This document shows, piece after piece, positions 63,634-64,000 of a stretch of 64,000 nucleotides of DNA. Position numbers and translations under genes: made by a program. How positions within the stretch are numbered: position 1 is the stretch's first letter; each line of letters begins with the position of its first letter. The stretch is from Brachionus plicatilis (taxonomy: Eukaryota; Rotifera; Eurotatoria; Ploima; Brachionidae), in the NCBI GenBank assembly GCA_010279815.1, contig QEOQ01000141.1, forward strand, positions 372,001-436,000, written 5' to 3'. Below the pieces are notes generated by a model. That model was not told the origin of the DNA. It did no database searches and worked only from the letters and a program-made list of their open reading frames with translations.

Positions 63634-64000
63634 AATTTTAAGTAAATTAACGTAAAATCTGAAAAAATGAAAAAGAGGTAATTTACGAAAAATTTCGTAA
63701 ATTATCATGATTTAACAATAATTTGGGTAAAATTCAAAACGGCCAAAAATTTTTGAAAAAATGTTTTTTTTTTTCTAAAAATAGAAAATTTATTAAATTA
63801 TAAATTGGTTAAAATTATTAAAAAAAAAAATTTTTCTTAAATTTTCTATTTTTGGAAAAAAAAAATTTTTTTTTCAAAAATTTTTGGCTGTTTTGAATTT
63901 TACCCAAATTATTGTTAAATCATAATAATTTACGTAATTTTTCGTAAATTACCTCTTTTTCATTTTTTCAGATTTTACGTTAATTTACAGTATTTTACGT
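63634..64000. repeat. Large foldback element reaching the window edge
   Basis: The left arm from 63634 (TAAGTAAATTAACGTAAAAT, then GAAAAAGAGGTAATTTACGA, AACAATAATTTGGGTAAAAT) is mirrored in the right arm to 64000. Each arm is at least 160 nt with few mismatches, around a short AT-only centre near 63790-63835. Repeated TTTACG/CGTAAA words link it to the weaker element at 18.74-19.11 kb. The outer end is not in the window. Confidence 0.85.

Overview
The window is metazoan nuclear DNA. It is extremely AT-rich, with protein-coding genes split by mostly 45-60 nt GT-AG introns, Pol III tRNA genes, and abundant decayed transposable elements. The gene set (tubulin-type cytosolic carboxypeptidase, glypican, DDX60-type helicase, rhodopsin-like GPCR, CLN3/battenin, PHTF, group III secreted phospholipase A2, heat shock factor) excludes bacteria, plants and fungi. 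The AT bias, small introns and FLYWCH/MULE-type DNA transposons fit a monogonont rotifer such as Brachionus. That lineage is an inference, not something read directly.

Layout. 1-3.9 kb: nothing recognisable. 3.9-16.6 kb (+): a 17-18 exon cytosolic carboxypeptidase (CCP2/CCP3 type), whose exon lengths sum to an intact frame; its introns carry a hAT-type MITE and foldback elements. 17.0-17.8 kb: an internally deleted MULE. 20.7-25.2 kb (+): a five-exon glypican with one suspicious splice junction. 27.4-31.4 kb (+): a three-exon DDX60-like SKI2 helicase. 32.2 kb: the 3' end of a dead LINE. 34.6-53.1 kb: eleven tRNA genes (five Glu-CTC, four Asp-GTC, two Gly-TCC) on both strands plus a half tRNA-Glu pseudogene. 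Among the tRNAs sit a FLYWCH/AT-hook transposon relic (38 kb), an intronless GPCR (41-42.3 kb, -), a hAT relic (42.3-43.05 kb), a shattered LINE (45-47.2 kb) with a copied piece of CLN3 inside it, and intact CLN3 (49.5-51.0 kb, +). 53.7-62.2 kb (+): PHTF (13 exons), a group III sPLA2 only 88 bp behind it, and the 5' part of a heat shock factor running off the window. The last ~370 bp are one arm-loop-arm foldback that continues past the edge.

Functionally the genes look like ordinary neighbours rather than a pathway. The more distinctive content is the mobile DNA. Three short elements with perfect 8-bp target duplications share terminal and internal motifs with each other, and two of them share their termini with a hAT transposase relic in the same window. 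A CLN3 terminal exon has been copied into a LINE. The tRNA-Glu set is homogeneous and carries a fixed acceptor-stem mismatch. No previously undescribed multi-gene system was found.
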